From assembly GCA_910586215.1 (NCBI GenBank), contig CAJUGH010000005.1:62001-126000 (forward strand): DNA of 64,000 nt, written 5' to 3'. Position numbers and translations under genes: made by a program. A model generated the notes under the pieces. The model was not told the DNA's origin, ran no database searches, and worked only from the letters and a program-made list of their open reading frames with translations. Every line of letters starts with the position of its first letter. The first letter of the stretch is position 1. The stretch comes from an uncultured Acetatifactor sp. (GTDB lineage: Bacteria; Bacillota; Clostridia; Lachnospirales; Lachnospiraceae). Positions 18,226 through 28,204 of the stretch are shown here, in pieces.

Positions 18226-19663
18226 TCGCCGTTTTCTCCTTTAAACCCATCTTTATCATATTCACTAATAAAGTAATTTCTTTCTTATACAGTCTGATGT
18301 ACGCCGCGGTAACCGGAACTAAAATTATAAAATTTAAAATTATTTTATCTGAAAAAAACAAACGCCAGCATATGAAATAAAAAAGCAAGATACCAATAGA
18401 AATACAGCCTCTCTTTTTAATAATAAAATATCTATATTTCCAATTAAAAAATATCGACAAAATGATTGCAACGGCATATCCCCCAAGGGTTGCCATTGCT
18501 GCGCCTTCCACTCCAAACATCGGTATAAGGATATAGTTCGCAAAGATATTAAATACAGTCGCAATCATCAAAAACAACGTATTCATCCAGGTCTTCCTGT
18601 GAATAGTCATTTGGCTTCCCAACACTTGAAACAGCATCTGAAGCAGTGGAGCCAAAAACAGATATGGCGTTGTTAAATATGCTTCTAGATAATTTTCCTC
18701 GAAAAGCAGTTTAAACAAGAGATATACGATTGTGCAGATGCCGATTGTTGAAAAGGCGGATATTGATAACAGGTACTCGAAGATACCGGAATTTACTTCC
18801 ACCTGATTATCATCATTCATGGTCGAATATGCAAAATACTGCCATCCCCCAGAAAAGGCACTGTATATCAACTGGCTGATTGTACCTAGTTTTGCACCGA
18901 TAGAATAAATCCCTGTCGCGCCAACAGACATCATATGTGTCAGCATGAGCCTGTCACAGGAGTTAAATACCCAATAAACAAATAATATTGGAACTACAGG
19001 AATGGCCACAGTAAATAATTTCCTAAGCTTTCCTAAATCAAACACCCGTATCGAGAACCATTTTCGATTTAATACGACAAACACAAGCAATATTCCGGCG
19101 CCAGATATTATGCTACCCATTGGAAGTGCTGTTTCATAATATCCCATCATCAGCAATGTTATAGATACCGCATAAGCAAGGATAGGAGCTACGGTATTTG
19201 TGATAAGAAAAACTCTTCTTTTGTTCTCCATTCTTGTTGGCGCGGCCATCATTGTGCTCAGCGAATTAACGAGGACTCCGACTGCCGCAATACCCACCAA
19301 ATAGGAGTATCTTTTATCTCCCAAAAAGGACTCCGATAAAATATATCTAAAAACAATCATTGCAACGACAACAATTGCGGAATTTATAACAACAAAGAAA
19401 AACGCTGTGGAACAAACGCTCTTTTTATAATCATCATTATCCTTTTCAAAAAAGAATCTGAACATAGCATCATACATCCCAAACATGGCGATTGCGCCCG
19501 CAAAGCTTGAAATAGTATTAAATAATTCATTTAGCCCCATATAGGATGTGTCAGGAAATATTTGAGTTACAATGGGAAGCATAATAAACGGGATAATCCT
19601 GTTTATTACTCCACCCATTCCGTATACAAGAAAATTATTTATAAACAGCTTCAGTTTACTCAT
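18203..19663 (-). CDS. wzx: Polysaccharide flippase (Wzx, MATE-like)
   Basis: A 486-residue integral membrane protein with about 12-14 hydrophobic segments and the usual Wzx N-terminus (MGGVINRIIPFIMLPIVTQIF). It moves undecaprenyl-diphosphate-linked repeat units across the cytoplasmic membrane. It is in the middle of the minus-strand operon, upstream of the pyruvyltransferase gene. Length is normal. Confidence 0.88.
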   Translation of the reverse strand: MSKLKLFINNFLVYGMGGVINRIIPFIMLPIVTQIFPDTSYMGLNELFNTISSFAGAIAMFGMYDAMFRFFFEKDNDDYKKSVCSTAFFFVVINSAIVVVAMIVFRYILSESFLGDKRYSYLVGIAAVGVLVNSLSTMMAAPTRMENKRRVFLITNTVAPILAYAVSITLLMMGYYETALPMGSIISGAGILLVFVVLNRKWFSIRVFDLGKLRKLFTVAIPVVPILFVYWVFNSCDRLMLTHMMSVGATGIYSIGAKLGTISQLIYSAFSGGWQYFAYSTMNDDNQVEVNSGIFEYLLSISAFSTIGICTIVYLLFKLLFEENYLEAYLTTPYLFLAPLLQMLFQVLGSQMTIHRKTWMNTLFLMIATVFNIFANYILIPMFGVEGAAMATLGGYAVAIILSIFFNWKYRYFIIKKRGCISIGILLFYFICWRLFFSDKIILNFIILVPVTAAYIRLYKKEITLLVNMIKMGLKEKTANEGKQNS

Positions 19664-19790
19664 TGCAATATCCTTACTCTGCTAATGGTATGCTTAATTC
19701 GTTCCGCACCTTTTTCATACTTGGTTTACTCCTAAAAAATTTCTTTCCCTGCCCAATGCATTCTTTCGCAACTGCGCAGATGGATGCTTA

Positions 19791-20234
19791 TTATATCTTA
19801 TTTGCGGTCTCCTTTGATTTCTCGTATGCGTATTCCGTATATTCCCTATAATTTCTTATATAATCTTCTTCGGTGTATATGTCAGATGCAAGAACCATAA
19901 GCACGGATGCTGGTGAAAAATCATACATTTCGCGCCATAACCCCGGTCCTATATACAGTCCCTTAGCCGGATTATCCAATACAAAGATTTCCTTGCTAAA
20001 TGGATCGGATACATTTATTTTTACATTTCCATTTAGACAAAGCAGCACTTGTTCCAATGCTTTATGTGCATGAAACCCACGAATTGTATTCTCCGGAACC
20101 CTTGTTATATGATAAATCCTTTTTATTTCAAATGGAACATCCTTAAGTCCCTCAATGGGAGTCAGATGTCCCATCGGCCTCTCATCGTTCCTTTTATCTA
20201 CGATGTCCTTAAATTCAATCCATCTCACATTCAT
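19791..20234 (-). CDS. fdtA: dTDP-4-keto-6-deoxyglucose 3,4-ketoisomerase (FdtA/WxcM-like cupin)
   Basis: Start placed at the ATG at 20234, which overlaps the stop of the glycosyltransferase gene as ATGA; a GTG 12 bases earlier is less likely. The 147-residue cupin has the FdtA landmarks RGFHAHKALEQ (catalytic histidine region), GNVKINVSDPF and GLYIGPGLWREM. It moves the keto group from C4 to C3, so that FdtB at 12377 can aminate C3. Together they point to dTDP-Fuc3N or dTDP-Qui3N; which epimer cannot be told from sequence alone. Confidence 0.88.
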   Translation of the reverse strand: MNVRWIEFKDIVDKRNDERPMGHLTPIEGLKDVPFEIKRIYHITRVPENTIRGFHAHKALEQVLLCLNGNVKINVSDPFSKEIFVLDNPAKGLYIGPGLWREMYDFSPASVLMVLASDIYTEEDYIRNYREYTEYAYEKSKETANKI

Positions 20235-21199
20235 AATGCACGACACCTCTCCTTTATTTCTGTAATATAGTTTAAATATAGTTTTATATCATCCTCAAAG
20301 TTCACGCTTTTGTCTCTGCGGTGCTTAAAAAGATAGAGCTTGTGAATATAGGAGAGCAGATCAAAATATTTGATGGGATGATTGCTTTTTTGCATATATA
20401 TGGCGCTGGTCTGCACAGCTTTCCCTGTTTTTTCCCTGGCTCTTTCCCTTGCATATTGGAACGTCTTTACAAGTTCCTCCCGAACTTCTTTGTTTACAAT
20501 AAGATAAGCAGAACCTTCTGTCCTCCTGTATACAGTAACAAATTCTGGAATATATTTACAGCTTATGTTTTTGATCTCACTAAACTTAATCCACTGAATA
20601 TAGTCATCAATATATTTATGGCCGTATAATGCACTCAGCGTTTCTTGGTGAAACTGCAGTTCTTTTCTAAAAAAATTACTTGGCGCATTCGGAAAACAAT
20701 ATCTGTGTATCCAATCGTAATAGGGAAGCTTTGATTCCTCTGTATAAATGAAATGTGTCTTGCGGGCTTCTTTGTTTATACATTCAGCCTTATTCTCCCC
20801 ACCCTCAAAATAAATAAATGGCAGCCCCATCACAATATCATATTCTGCCAAATATGCAAACATTTCAAAGATAGACTTCATTCCAAACATATCGTCCCCG
20901 CCAATTACTTTTACATAATCCCCGGTGACTTTTTCCAGTCCCCTCAGATAGTTTCTACATGTCCCTTGATTTATCTCAGAGCCTGTAAATACAAAATCGT
21001 CAAAAAGTTCCCCTCTCTTTTGGATCCATTCCATAACCTTCTGTTTCGTTGTATCTTTAGAACAATCGTCCGTGACAACAACCTGTACCTTATGTGCTCC
21101 ACTACAGTTGTAGTGTTCCAGTTGATACCGTATGCTTTCGAGGCATTCTTGAATATATTTTTCATGATTATATGTAAGTACCAATATGGAAATATTCAA
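20231..21199 (-). CDS. Glycosyltransferase family 2
   Basis: A 322-residue GT-A fold protein. The start ISILVLTYNHEKYIQECLESI and the VTDDCSKD block are nucleotide-binding landmarks of GT2, and GGDDMF near residue 100 is the DXD-like metal site. It probably adds one residue of the repeat unit on the cytoplasmic face. It overlaps FdtA and lies 12 bases from the polymerase gene. Confidence 0.85.
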   Translation of the reverse strand: MNISILVLTYNHEKYIQECLESIRYQLEHYNCSGAHKVQVVVTDDCSKDTTKQKVMEWIQKRGELFDDFVFTGSEINQGTCRNYLRGLEKVTGDYVKVIGGDDMFGMKSIFEMFAYLAEYDIVMGLPFIYFEGGENKAECINKEARKTHFIYTEESKLPYYDWIHRYCFPNAPSNFFRKELQFHQETLSALYGHKYIDDYIQWIKFSEIKNISCKYIPEFVTVYRRTEGSAYLIVNKEVREELVKTFQYARERAREKTGKAVQTSAIYMQKSNHPIKYFDLLSYIHKLYLFKHRRDKSVNFEDDIKLYLNYITEIKERCRAL

Positions 21200-21211
21200 A
21201 ATAACACCCTC

Positions 21212-22486
21212 CTATGATGCTCTTTTTTCATAAATCATTTTTCTGTTATCCGCTTTTTCGCTCATCAAACTGCTCTGGGAACATATATAGAAAAGTATTA
21301 GAAGATTACTTACCTCATTGATTCCGCATAATTCGCCCTTTATATTCAACAATATCATCACAATAACACAGAACAATCCTGTTTTCCTTGCTTCGGAATG
21401 ATTATACTCTTTTCCGGTAAATACAGTAATGGATTTTATCATTGAAATATAAAATCCATACAGCAGAAAACACAGCACAAGGCCTCCCTGCCAAATATTC
21501 CTCACAAACCCGACATCGGACTTCCCGGAGACGCCAACTCCCCAAAAAAAGTCCGCGCCACTCGGCAAAGCTAAAAAATTTTCACTCTTTAGGGCGGTAA
21601 AGTAGTACCCGCCGTCCCCTCCTAACAAAAAAACTGTTATCTCCCTTATTCCATCTCTTACCCACTTTCCTGTGTCAGGATTTATTTTCATAATAAAAAC
21701 AAACCCTAACATGACAGTGATTACTCCTCCCACAGCAAACATTAAAAATTTTGTATTATTAAAAACGCCCTTCAAGGAAAAAATATATACCAGTCCAACA
21801 ACAATGATTACAACCGCAGTGCGTGCATTTATTATGCCTGACAGCCATATGACTGGAACATAAAGCAGATACTTTCCCTTTCCTTTTCTCTTAATAGCAT
21901 ATGCACACACTATCGTCCCAATAATTGCCTGCGCAGATGGCATGGCATATGTCAACCCCGATGCTATCCCGTATAATCGAACTGCTATGATATCGGCTAA
22001 CTCAATGCTGTAGATATCATAACCCATCAACGTAAGCAGCGGAAGTTTGATAAAATCACAGAAAAAACATGCAATCGCAATGATGCTCTGTACCAAGCTA
22101 ATAAAAGCAACCTGTTCAATCAGCCCATCCATTCCTATCTTCTGTTTCTTTAAAACATCGCTTAAAAGAAGAGCTCCCGGCATTGTAAAAAGCATAAGGT
22201 ATAGAACCGCCCCTGAAGTATTTGATACATATCCTAAATGAAGAAATCCTACAAGAGACACATAGCTTCCGCATATTGCGAGAATCCCCATCCCTCTTAA
22301 CACCCAGGAAGGAATTGTACGTCTGAAAAAGACTATATACATCCAACTCAACAATCCCAGAAAATATGCTGAAAATACTCCACCCACTACAGGAACATAA
22401 ATATAAATAAACAAAAGCAAAAAATATGGCAGTTTTTTAACTATATTAAACTTAATATTGCATTTATTTATTCTAAACAACTTCAC
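21212..22486 (-). CDS. wzy: O-antigen/capsule polymerase (Wzy-like)
   Basis: A 424-residue very hydrophobic protein with about ten membrane segments and a larger outside loop near residues 265-320, the shape of Wzy polymerases and O-antigen ligases. Sequence conservation in this family is low, so the call rests on topology and position among wzx, glycosyltransferase and methyltransferase genes. It overlaps the FkbM gene by 14 bases. It should join repeat units at the outer face of the membrane. A second candidate polymerase is at 56960. Confidence 0.7.
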   Translation of the reverse strand: MKLFRINKCNIKFNIVKKLPYFLLLFIYIYVPVVGGVFSAYFLGLLSWMYIVFFRRTIPSWVLRGMGILAICGSYVSLVGFLHLGYVSNTSGAVLYLMLFTMPGALLLSDVLKKQKIGMDGLIEQVAFISLVQSIIAIACFFCDFIKLPLLTLMGYDIYSIELADIIAVRLYGIASGLTYAMPSAQAIIGTIVCAYAIKRKGKGKYLLYVPVIWLSGIINARTAVVIIVVGLVYIFSLKGVFNNTKFLMFAVGGVITVMLGFVFIMKINPDTGKWVRDGIREITVFLLGGDGGYYFTALKSENFLALPSGADFFWGVGVSGKSDVGFVRNIWQGGLVLCFLLYGFYISMIKSITVFTGKEYNHSEARKTGLFCVIVMILLNIKGELCGINEVSNLLILFYICSQSSLMSEKADNRKMIYEKRAS

Positions 22487-23312
22487 AACCTATCCGTTCT
22501 ATTACCTTTTTCAAATTCTTAATGTAAATAGCATTATTTCCACATCCTCTGTCGTGATGCTTTTTCAGTACATTATTTTTATAATCATATATATACTGTA
22601 CATATCCATAGCTTCGCAACAAATCATCTATCTGCCTGTAATTATCGAATACTTCTATTACAATAATATTAAGATTTCCTGAGGACAATATCCCTTTTGC
22701 TCCTTTGAGGACAGGAATTTCATAATTCTCAACATCAATTTTTGCCACATCCAACGCACCATGGCATATTTCATCCAAAGTTTTGCACTCAACGCTCTGT
22801 GTAATAAGCCCCTCACAGTCCTCAACTGTTACGACCCTATTTTCAGAATCATTGTCTACCGTAAATAGTACAGAACCTCCCCCGGTGCCAACAGCACTCT
22901 GAACAGGCTCGATTAGATCTTTGAGTCCTGGATTCAAGCTTATGTTGTTCTTTAATAGCGCAAAAGTTGATGGCGCTGGTTCAACCGCATATGTCTTTGC
23001 CCCGCACGAAGCAGCAAAAAGCCCCCAACTTCCTATATTAGAACCTACATCAGCAAACACATCTCCATTATGAAGATATCTTTCAACCAATTTCATTTCA
23101 GCGGGATCATAGTATTTATAATAAAAGCATCCTGTAGATGACGCCCTATGATGAACCGCATTTAATGTTATTCCTCTTATCCATTGAAATGTAAAGCAAT
23201 CTGTTCTTAAAAACTTCACTTGCGCAACTATAAATCTTGCTAATACGTTCATTTTTTGGCCTTCCGCCGCTTCATCTCGTAATAAATCCCTTATAATTTT
23301 AATTGTATTCAT
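22473..23312 (-). CDS. FkbM-family methyltransferase
   Basis: A 279-residue SAM-dependent methyltransferase. The SAM-binding motif is DVGSNIGSWGLFAA (residues about 88-101), followed by AVEPAPSTFALLKNNI and the central DVAKIDVENYEIPVLKG, all typical of FkbM. In glycan clusters these enzymes O-methylate a sugar hydroxyl. The end overlaps the wzy start, so expression is coupled. Confidence 0.85.
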   Translation of the reverse strand: MNTIKIIRDLLRDEAAEGQKMNVLARFIVAQVKFLRTDCFTFQWIRGITLNAVHHRASSTGCFYYKYYDPAEMKLVERYLHNGDVFADVGSNIGSWGLFAASCGAKTYAVEPAPSTFALLKNNISLNPGLKDLIEPVQSAVGTGGGSVLFTVDNDSENRVVTVEDCEGLITQSVECKTLDEICHGALDVAKIDVENYEIPVLKGAKGILSSGNLNIIVIEVFDNYRQIDDLLRSYGYVQYIYDYKNNVLKKHHDRGCGNNAIYIKNLKKVIERIGCEVV

Positions 23313-23396
23313 TTTTTGCTCCCTTTCCCAGCATTCTATTTCACTGGGTATGCTTTATCTGTTATCAATATTACATCAATCACTTTAGGTTGTATT

Positions 23397-24596
23397 CTAT
23401 CGGCTCTCACCAAATTCTTTTTCTATAAAATTTATCATGTTCTCAACCTGTACTGCCCAACTTTTATTTTCAATTATAAATTTTTTCGCTTTCCCTGCCA
23501 TGTCCAACATGTTGTTATAAGGTTGCTCTGCCATTACATTGATGCATCTTGCAATCTCCTGAGGTTTATTGCTTTCTGCGAATATCAGTAATCCTTCATA
23601 TTCCTTCAAAAACCCATTTAAACGGGTAGAAATCACAGGTGAACCGCTTGTCAAATATTCAAAAATCTTAGACGGAAATGTAACCTTTGCGATCGGATCA
23701 TCTACTGCCCTCGGATTAATCAGCGCCCATGCATCCTGCTGCACTTTCATCATTTCCTTATTTGGAATAGAACCGTAGTACTGGATTCGGTCACTGCATT
23801 TACTCCTGACATATTCTTTGAGATGTCCGTCTCCGTAAATATCCAACTTAATATCCATATCGTTCACATACTGCATTGCTTCTATTAACTCACGAATACC
23901 ACTATACTCATTTAATGAACCGCTATATACAATATTTTTTCTTAATTTGGCTTTATTTTCAATGGTATATTCTGTTTCATTGCATCCCTGGTCATCATAT
24001 CCTCCCTCCATCACAAGGCATCTGGCCTGTGGGGTATACAGTTCCCAGGCCTTTTGGTTTAATACAATTGCGCCATCAATTTGCCCAAGCAATTTTACTG
24101 TCATCACATTAAAAAGCCGAAAAATCCATTTGCCAATTCCATGTCTGGCATAATTGTCATCAATCGGAAGATCGGCTAATAAGGTCACTATTTTATTCCC
24201 GTATTTCTTCTTTGTCCAAACCGCAGGCAGTCCAACTTGTGGGTACATATTGAATGTTAGTATAATAGCATTCCTGTTTTTTCGCGCAATCCCTTTGACA
24301 GCCTTGTAATGAGACAATATCTGGCTTATCTGCTTAAATAAGGGTATATTCAAAAAAGAAACTCTTTTTGCCCTGATATTATCTGAGAGTTTTATTTCTG
24401 CTTGTCGATAAATTATTTTCTTATCTACCGGAAATGCCGCTACGGGATATATCGTCGTAATATCCAGATTACGAACATATTGCCTCATGTGTCTTAAAAC
24501 TCCCAATTGCATCTTGTTGCCTGCAATCGAAATGCCACTTAATTTTTCTGCCGTTTCTTTATTGACGCAATATCCCAAAAAAATAATATCAACCAT
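23397..24596 (-). CDS. Glycosyltransferase family 4
   Basis: A 399-residue GT-B enzyme. The C-terminal lobe begins near residue 215 (NIVYSGSLNEYSGIRELIEAM), with IQYYGSIPNKEM and SKIFEYLTSGSPVISTRL (the EX7E region variant) following. It meets the acyltransferase gene by a one-base overlap (TAATG). Donor and acceptor are unknown. Confidence 0.82.
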   Translation of the reverse strand: MVDIIFLGYCVNKETAEKLSGISIAGNKMQLGVLRHMRQYVRNLDITTIYPVAAFPVDKKIIYRQAEIKLSDNIRAKRVSFLNIPLFKQISQILSHYKAVKGIARKNRNAIILTFNMYPQVGLPAVWTKKKYGNKIVTLLADLPIDDNYARHGIGKWIFRLFNVMTVKLLGQIDGAIVLNQKAWELYTPQARCLVMEGGYDDQGCNETEYTIENKAKLRKNIVYSGSLNEYSGIRELIEAMQYVNDMDIKLDIYGDGHLKEYVRSKCSDRIQYYGSIPNKEMMKVQQDAWALINPRAVDDPIAKVTFPSKIFEYLTSGSPVISTRLNGFLKEYEGLLIFAESNKPQEIARCINVMAEQPYNNMLDMAGKAKKFIIENKSWAVQVENMINFIEKEFGESR

Positions 24597-25600
24597 TATT
24601 CTCTATACCCTGTCAACTTCCGATATACAACTTCCTGTCCCAGACATTTCAACAATTGGTGCCCCCCCCACAAAGCTAAGTACGTCATGCCTAATACTAT
24701 AAATGGTCGTACCAACACTAATAAGAAACTATCAAACCGATTACATATGTTCGCGGTAAGCCCTGCCCAGGGCAGCTCGTGGTAAAGGTATATAGAAAAA
24801 GAAGCTTTTCCTATCTTTTGTACAAAACGGTTGACAGCAATATGCCTTGAAATACAGATCGCGGCAAAAATAACGGCAATCTCTATCGGAAGATAAAACC
24901 ACGAAAAGTAACTGACATTGGTCTTTTGGATTCCCAGAAACAGTACAATCACCATTACCGCGAAACAGAGAATATACTGCATTTTATATGCTATTTTCCA
25001 TATTTTTTGTGCGTCAGCCAATAAAACTCCAATTGAAAAAAAGATACACCAGTTAAATACATTTAAATAAACGGTAAAAGCATTCTGCGGAATTATATGT
25101 GCTACTCGTAAAGCGACAGATAAAAATGAACAGGCACATAATAATATACATATCACCTTTACATAATTGCTTTTCAATATGAACCAGAATGCCAGGTATA
25201 AAATCATCAATACTGAAAGATACCAGTAAGATGACAGATATCCTAAAATAGACGTCAGCCATTCCCCTATTGTACCGCCTTTTCGCACCGCGACATACAA
25301 GTACACTAAAGTAGCTGATATCACCCATGGAATAATAATTGTCAAAAACTTTTTCTTCCAAAATTTTGCAAAGCACAGATGTCTGCTTGTTCCCTGTGTA
25401 AAAAGATAACCCGAAACACAGAAAAAAATACCCACGCCCATACTCCCGATACTTTGAATCACTTTTGAAAGCACAATGCTAAAATAGGGAAAAAAATCTG
25501 GAACCGCCGTTCCATGAGCTGTAACTACGCCAAAAATTGCCAGCGCTTTTAGGGCGTATATCTGATTTGTGGATATGTTTCTTCTATCATCTTTGTTCAT
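24596..25600 (-). CDS. Acyltransferase family 3 membrane protein
   Basis: A 334-residue protein with about ten membrane segments and the family start FGVVTAHG containing the catalytic histidine (near residue 25). It would O-acetylate a sugar of the repeat unit. A G8 run at 24662-24669 encodes Trp-Gly-Gly near the C-terminus; a slip there would change about the last 22 residues. Confidence 0.83.
   Translation of the reverse strand: MNKDDRRNISTNQIYALKALAIFGVVTAHGTAVPDFFPYFSIVLSKVIQSIGSMGVGIFFCVSGYLFTQGTSRHLCFAKFWKKKFLTIIIPWVISATLVYLYVAVRKGGTIGEWLTSILGYLSSYWYLSVLMILYLAFWFILKSNYVKVICILLCACSFLSVALRVAHIIPQNAFTVYLNVFNWCIFFSIGVLLADAQKIWKIAYKMQYILCFAVMVIVLFLGIQKTNVSYFSWFYLPIEIAVIFAAICISRHIAVNRFVQKIGKASFSIYLYHELPWAGLTANICNRFDSFLLVLVRPFIVLGMTYLALWGGHQLLKCLGQEVVYRKLTGYRE
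24662..24669 (-). repeat. G8 homopolymer tract (C8 on plus strand) in the acyltransferase gene
   Basis: Eight G on the coding strand read as Trp-Gly-Gly near the end of the acyltransferase 3 gene. The gene is in frame. Confidence 0.7.
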
Positions 25601-25632
25601 TTGTTGCTCCTAAAATCATATAAGCCAATAGC

Positions 25633-26823
25633 TCACTTGTTGATTGCACAATGATCGGCCACATGGCCATAGACAATTTTGCCCATTTCTTCTAAAGTAT
25701 AATTTCTCATTTTAATATAATTCCTCTTCCCCATCTGCTCGCAAAGTTCTGTGTCCGCAACCATTCTTTCCATTGCAATACACAATGCATCAGCATCATC
25801 CACAGGAACAATCATGCCATTAACGCCATCCTCCACTAAAGCATCCCCTGCCACACATCGATTTGTTGTGATAATCGAAAGTCCGTTTGCCATTGCTTCA
25901 TTTATAACCAACCCCCAGGTATCACCCCTTGTTGGAAAGACAAATACATCGGATGCCTGATAATACTTTTTTAATTCATGGAACGGAAGATAATCAATAA
26001 AGTGCAGTCTTTCTTTATTTTCTTCACGAATAATTTTTTGATATTCTGAAGTACACTCCGTTCCAAGCAAATATAGATGGCAAGCTTCCAGCTCAATACT
26101 AGTTTCCTCTTTCTGCCCAATATCCTGAAATGCTTTAAGCAACACATCAAATCCCTTGACAGGCACAGTTCGTCCAACTGTTAATATGGTTATTGCTGAC
26201 TTTATTCCCAGCTCTCGCTTCAGACATTCTTTTTCCGCCGGTGATATCGGTTGCTTCGGAATATCCTTTTCGAACATGGAAGTAAATATATATCGCCGTA
26301 TTCTCTCCGGTGTGGCTCCATATTTATAAAAATACTGATCATCTAATTTGCATGTACTAAAATATAATACAGCTTTTTTCATTAGAAAATGTTTGAAATG
26401 TTCTTTTGCACCTTTTCCACTTCCCGGGAATCCCCCCTCACTCTGTATGGCATAGGGTATCCTCCTCAGCCGCATGTATAATATTGCAAATATTCCAGTA
26501 GGCGTACAGGGATTGCCCGAGATAATCAGATCATATTTTGGGGAAATGTGCTTTATTATCGCGGGGGCAAAGGCTTTGTCATCCGGCGCGTACCCCATTT
26601 CATCGCCGTATAATTTCGAACTGATTGATATCCCTTTCAATATCTTCAGCTGAAAACGGTGCGCTTCCTGTATGCCGTTTTTCCAAGAATCTGCTCTCGT
26701 TCTATCCGCGTCCTTCTCAAACACCGCTAATACATCGCAGTATCTCCCGAGTTCGTTCAAGTACCCCACCACATAAGGGGAAGGAATGTTTGACAAAAAC
26801 AAAATACTTGGTCTTCTTTTCAC
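25633..26823 (-). CDS. Glycosyltransferase family 4
   Basis: A 396-residue GT-B protein with TVGRTVPVKGFDVLLKAF near residue 213 and the EX7E-like GLVINEAMANGLSIITT near 310, typical of GT4. It starts inside the end of the upstream GT4 gene (4-base overlap). It probably adds a hexose or amino sugar; specificity is not readable. Confidence 0.85.
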   Translation of the reverse strand: MKRRPSILFLSNIPSPYVVGYLNELGRYCDVLAVFEKDADRTRADSWKNGIQEAHRFQLKILKGISISSKLYGDEMGYAPDDKAFAPAIIKHISPKYDLIISGNPCTPTGIFAILYMRLRRIPYAIQSEGGFPGSGKGAKEHFKHFLMKKAVLYFSTCKLDDQYFYKYGATPERIRRYIFTSMFEKDIPKQPISPAEKECLKRELGIKSAITILTVGRTVPVKGFDVLLKAFQDIGQKEETSIELEACHLYLLGTECTSEYQKIIREENKERLHFIDYLPFHELKKYYQASDVFVFPTRGDTWGLVINEAMANGLSIITTNRCVAGDALVEDGVNGMIVPVDDADALCIAMERMVADTELCEQMGKRNYIKMRNYTLEEMGKIVYGHVADHCAINK

Positions 26824-28025
26824 CCTGCTGTCCCTCTATATATATCAAAATATTTTTCTGCCATCTGATCTTTGCCATATTTGCACTGCGCATCTATGGC
26901 GCATTTCTCTCTGTCTTCAAGTGTCCATCCTTCCACTAATACCCTTTTTGTTTCCACCTCAAGCGCGTCCATATCCCCCTGTTCCACAAAAACGGCATAT
27001 GGCCTCTTAAAAATTGTCTCCGGCGCACCGCACCGGTATCCAACGACTCTCGTGCCGCAGCATAAGGCCTCCGCGCAGGTCATGGAAAAAGTCTCCTTTT
27101 TACTGCATAATAAAAAGACATCTGCCATCGTATATAACATGGCCAGATGTTCCGTGCTTGACACTGTAGGAAGGATTATTACATTCCTTTTTCTGGTTAT
27201 CCTGTCTGTCCTTGCCCCTGCAAGAACAAAAAATACATCCGACCCGAACCGCCTGGCCAGACTCTGCGCCTCGGAACCGCCTTTTCTTTCACTTAAAATA
27301 TCCGCTCCGACCGATAATACAACTTTACTCGTCGGAGGAATCTGCAGCTGTTTCTTTACAATATGGCCTTCCGTTGGACGGAATATTTCCGTGTCCACGC
27401 CGTTGTAAATGACATCAATTCTTTTCTCTTTCAGAAATGACCTCCGGACTCTGTCCCTCAGCCATTCCGAAGGGCATATTATTCTAAAATCTAAATTATT
27501 GAGTAATTCTTTCTTAATCCGGAGCATATGCTCTGTTTTATCAAAGAAAAGGCTTTTGGGATAAGCGTATAATTCAGGACAATTTCCACACTTTTTCTCA
27601 AAATTCGCACAAGAATTTGCGTGGCCGCATTTACCTGTGTACATATACTCGCAGTGGAAGGTCCAGACCACCTTTATATGTTTTTTTTTCATATAATCTA
27701 TCAATGGCTTGATGTTTACGAAGTATGCATGGAGCTCGTGTATATGTACCACGTCCGGTTTAAACTGTTCAACCACATGGATTAGTCTCCTGGTGGACAG
27801 TCTGGAAAAACACCCGTTGTACCCTGTGAGCCTTGAGAGGCCTGCATGAATATAAGTTTCCCAGTCCAATCCGAACTTATATATGCCCTCCTCCTTTACC
27901 AGAACCCCGCGCCCATAACATAATAAGGCCTCGTGCCCCCGTCTCCTCACGTCCTGGAATAAATCATACACAATTCTGCCCGTACTGGAATTCTTGCAAT
28001 TAACGTCAATCAACAGTATCCGCAT
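26820..28025 (-). CDS. Glycosyltransferase family 4 with cysteine-rich insert
   Basis: A 401-residue GT-B protein. Near residues 130-155 it carries a cluster of cysteines (CGHANSCANFEKKCGNCP) found in a branch of GT4 enzymes of capsule loci. The donor lobe has LSVGADILSERKGG and the ALCCGTRVVGY region. Its ATG overlaps the end of a hisF-like remnant lying immediately upstream. Codon use and base composition become GC-richer from about here to 30.8 kb. Confidence 0.85.
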   Translation of the reverse strand: MRILLIDVNCKNSSTGRIVYDLFQDVRRRGHEALLCYGRGVLVKEEGIYKFGLDWETYIHAGLSRLTGYNGCFSRLSTRRLIHVVEQFKPDVVHIHELHAYFVNIKPLIDYMKKKHIKVVWTFHCEYMYTGKCGHANSCANFEKKCGNCPELYAYPKSLFFDKTEHMLRIKKELLNNLDFRIICPSEWLRDRVRRSFLKEKRIDVIYNGVDTEIFRPTEGHIVKKQLQIPPTSKVVLSVGADILSERKGGSEAQSLARRFGSDVFFVLAGARTDRITRKRNVIILPTVSSTEHLAMLYTMADVFLLCSKKETFSMTCAEALCCGTRVVGYRCGAPETIFKRPYAVFVEQGDMDALEVETKRVLVEGWTLEDREKCAIDAQCKYGKDQMAEKYFDIYRGTAG

Positions 28026-28180
28026 CTATTAATTTTTTTAACCCCTGCTTTCACTAATTCGTTTTTCTGCGGCGAATGAATCAGCACCGCTCTTTTACGT
28101 CCATAATACACAAACATACTTGCCCCTGCGGCTGCATGGGCATGCCCTTCTTTTATAACCTCTTTCAATCATCCAGATCC
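28010..28180 (-). pseudogene. C-terminal remnant of a second hisF-like gene
   Basis: On the minus strand the frame reads GHAHAAAGASMFVYYGRKRAVL, matching the intact HisF at 28205 (HAAAGGSMFVYYGRLKAVLI) but with different, more AT-rich codons. It starts abruptly, has a one-base deletion near 28164, and runs to a TGA inside the start of the GT4 gene. It is the tail of a paralogous hisF left when the upstream part was replaced, so it marks a recombination joint. Confidence 0.75.
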
Positions 28181-28204
28181 CCCTGTTGGATATGGAGTCA
28201 TATA

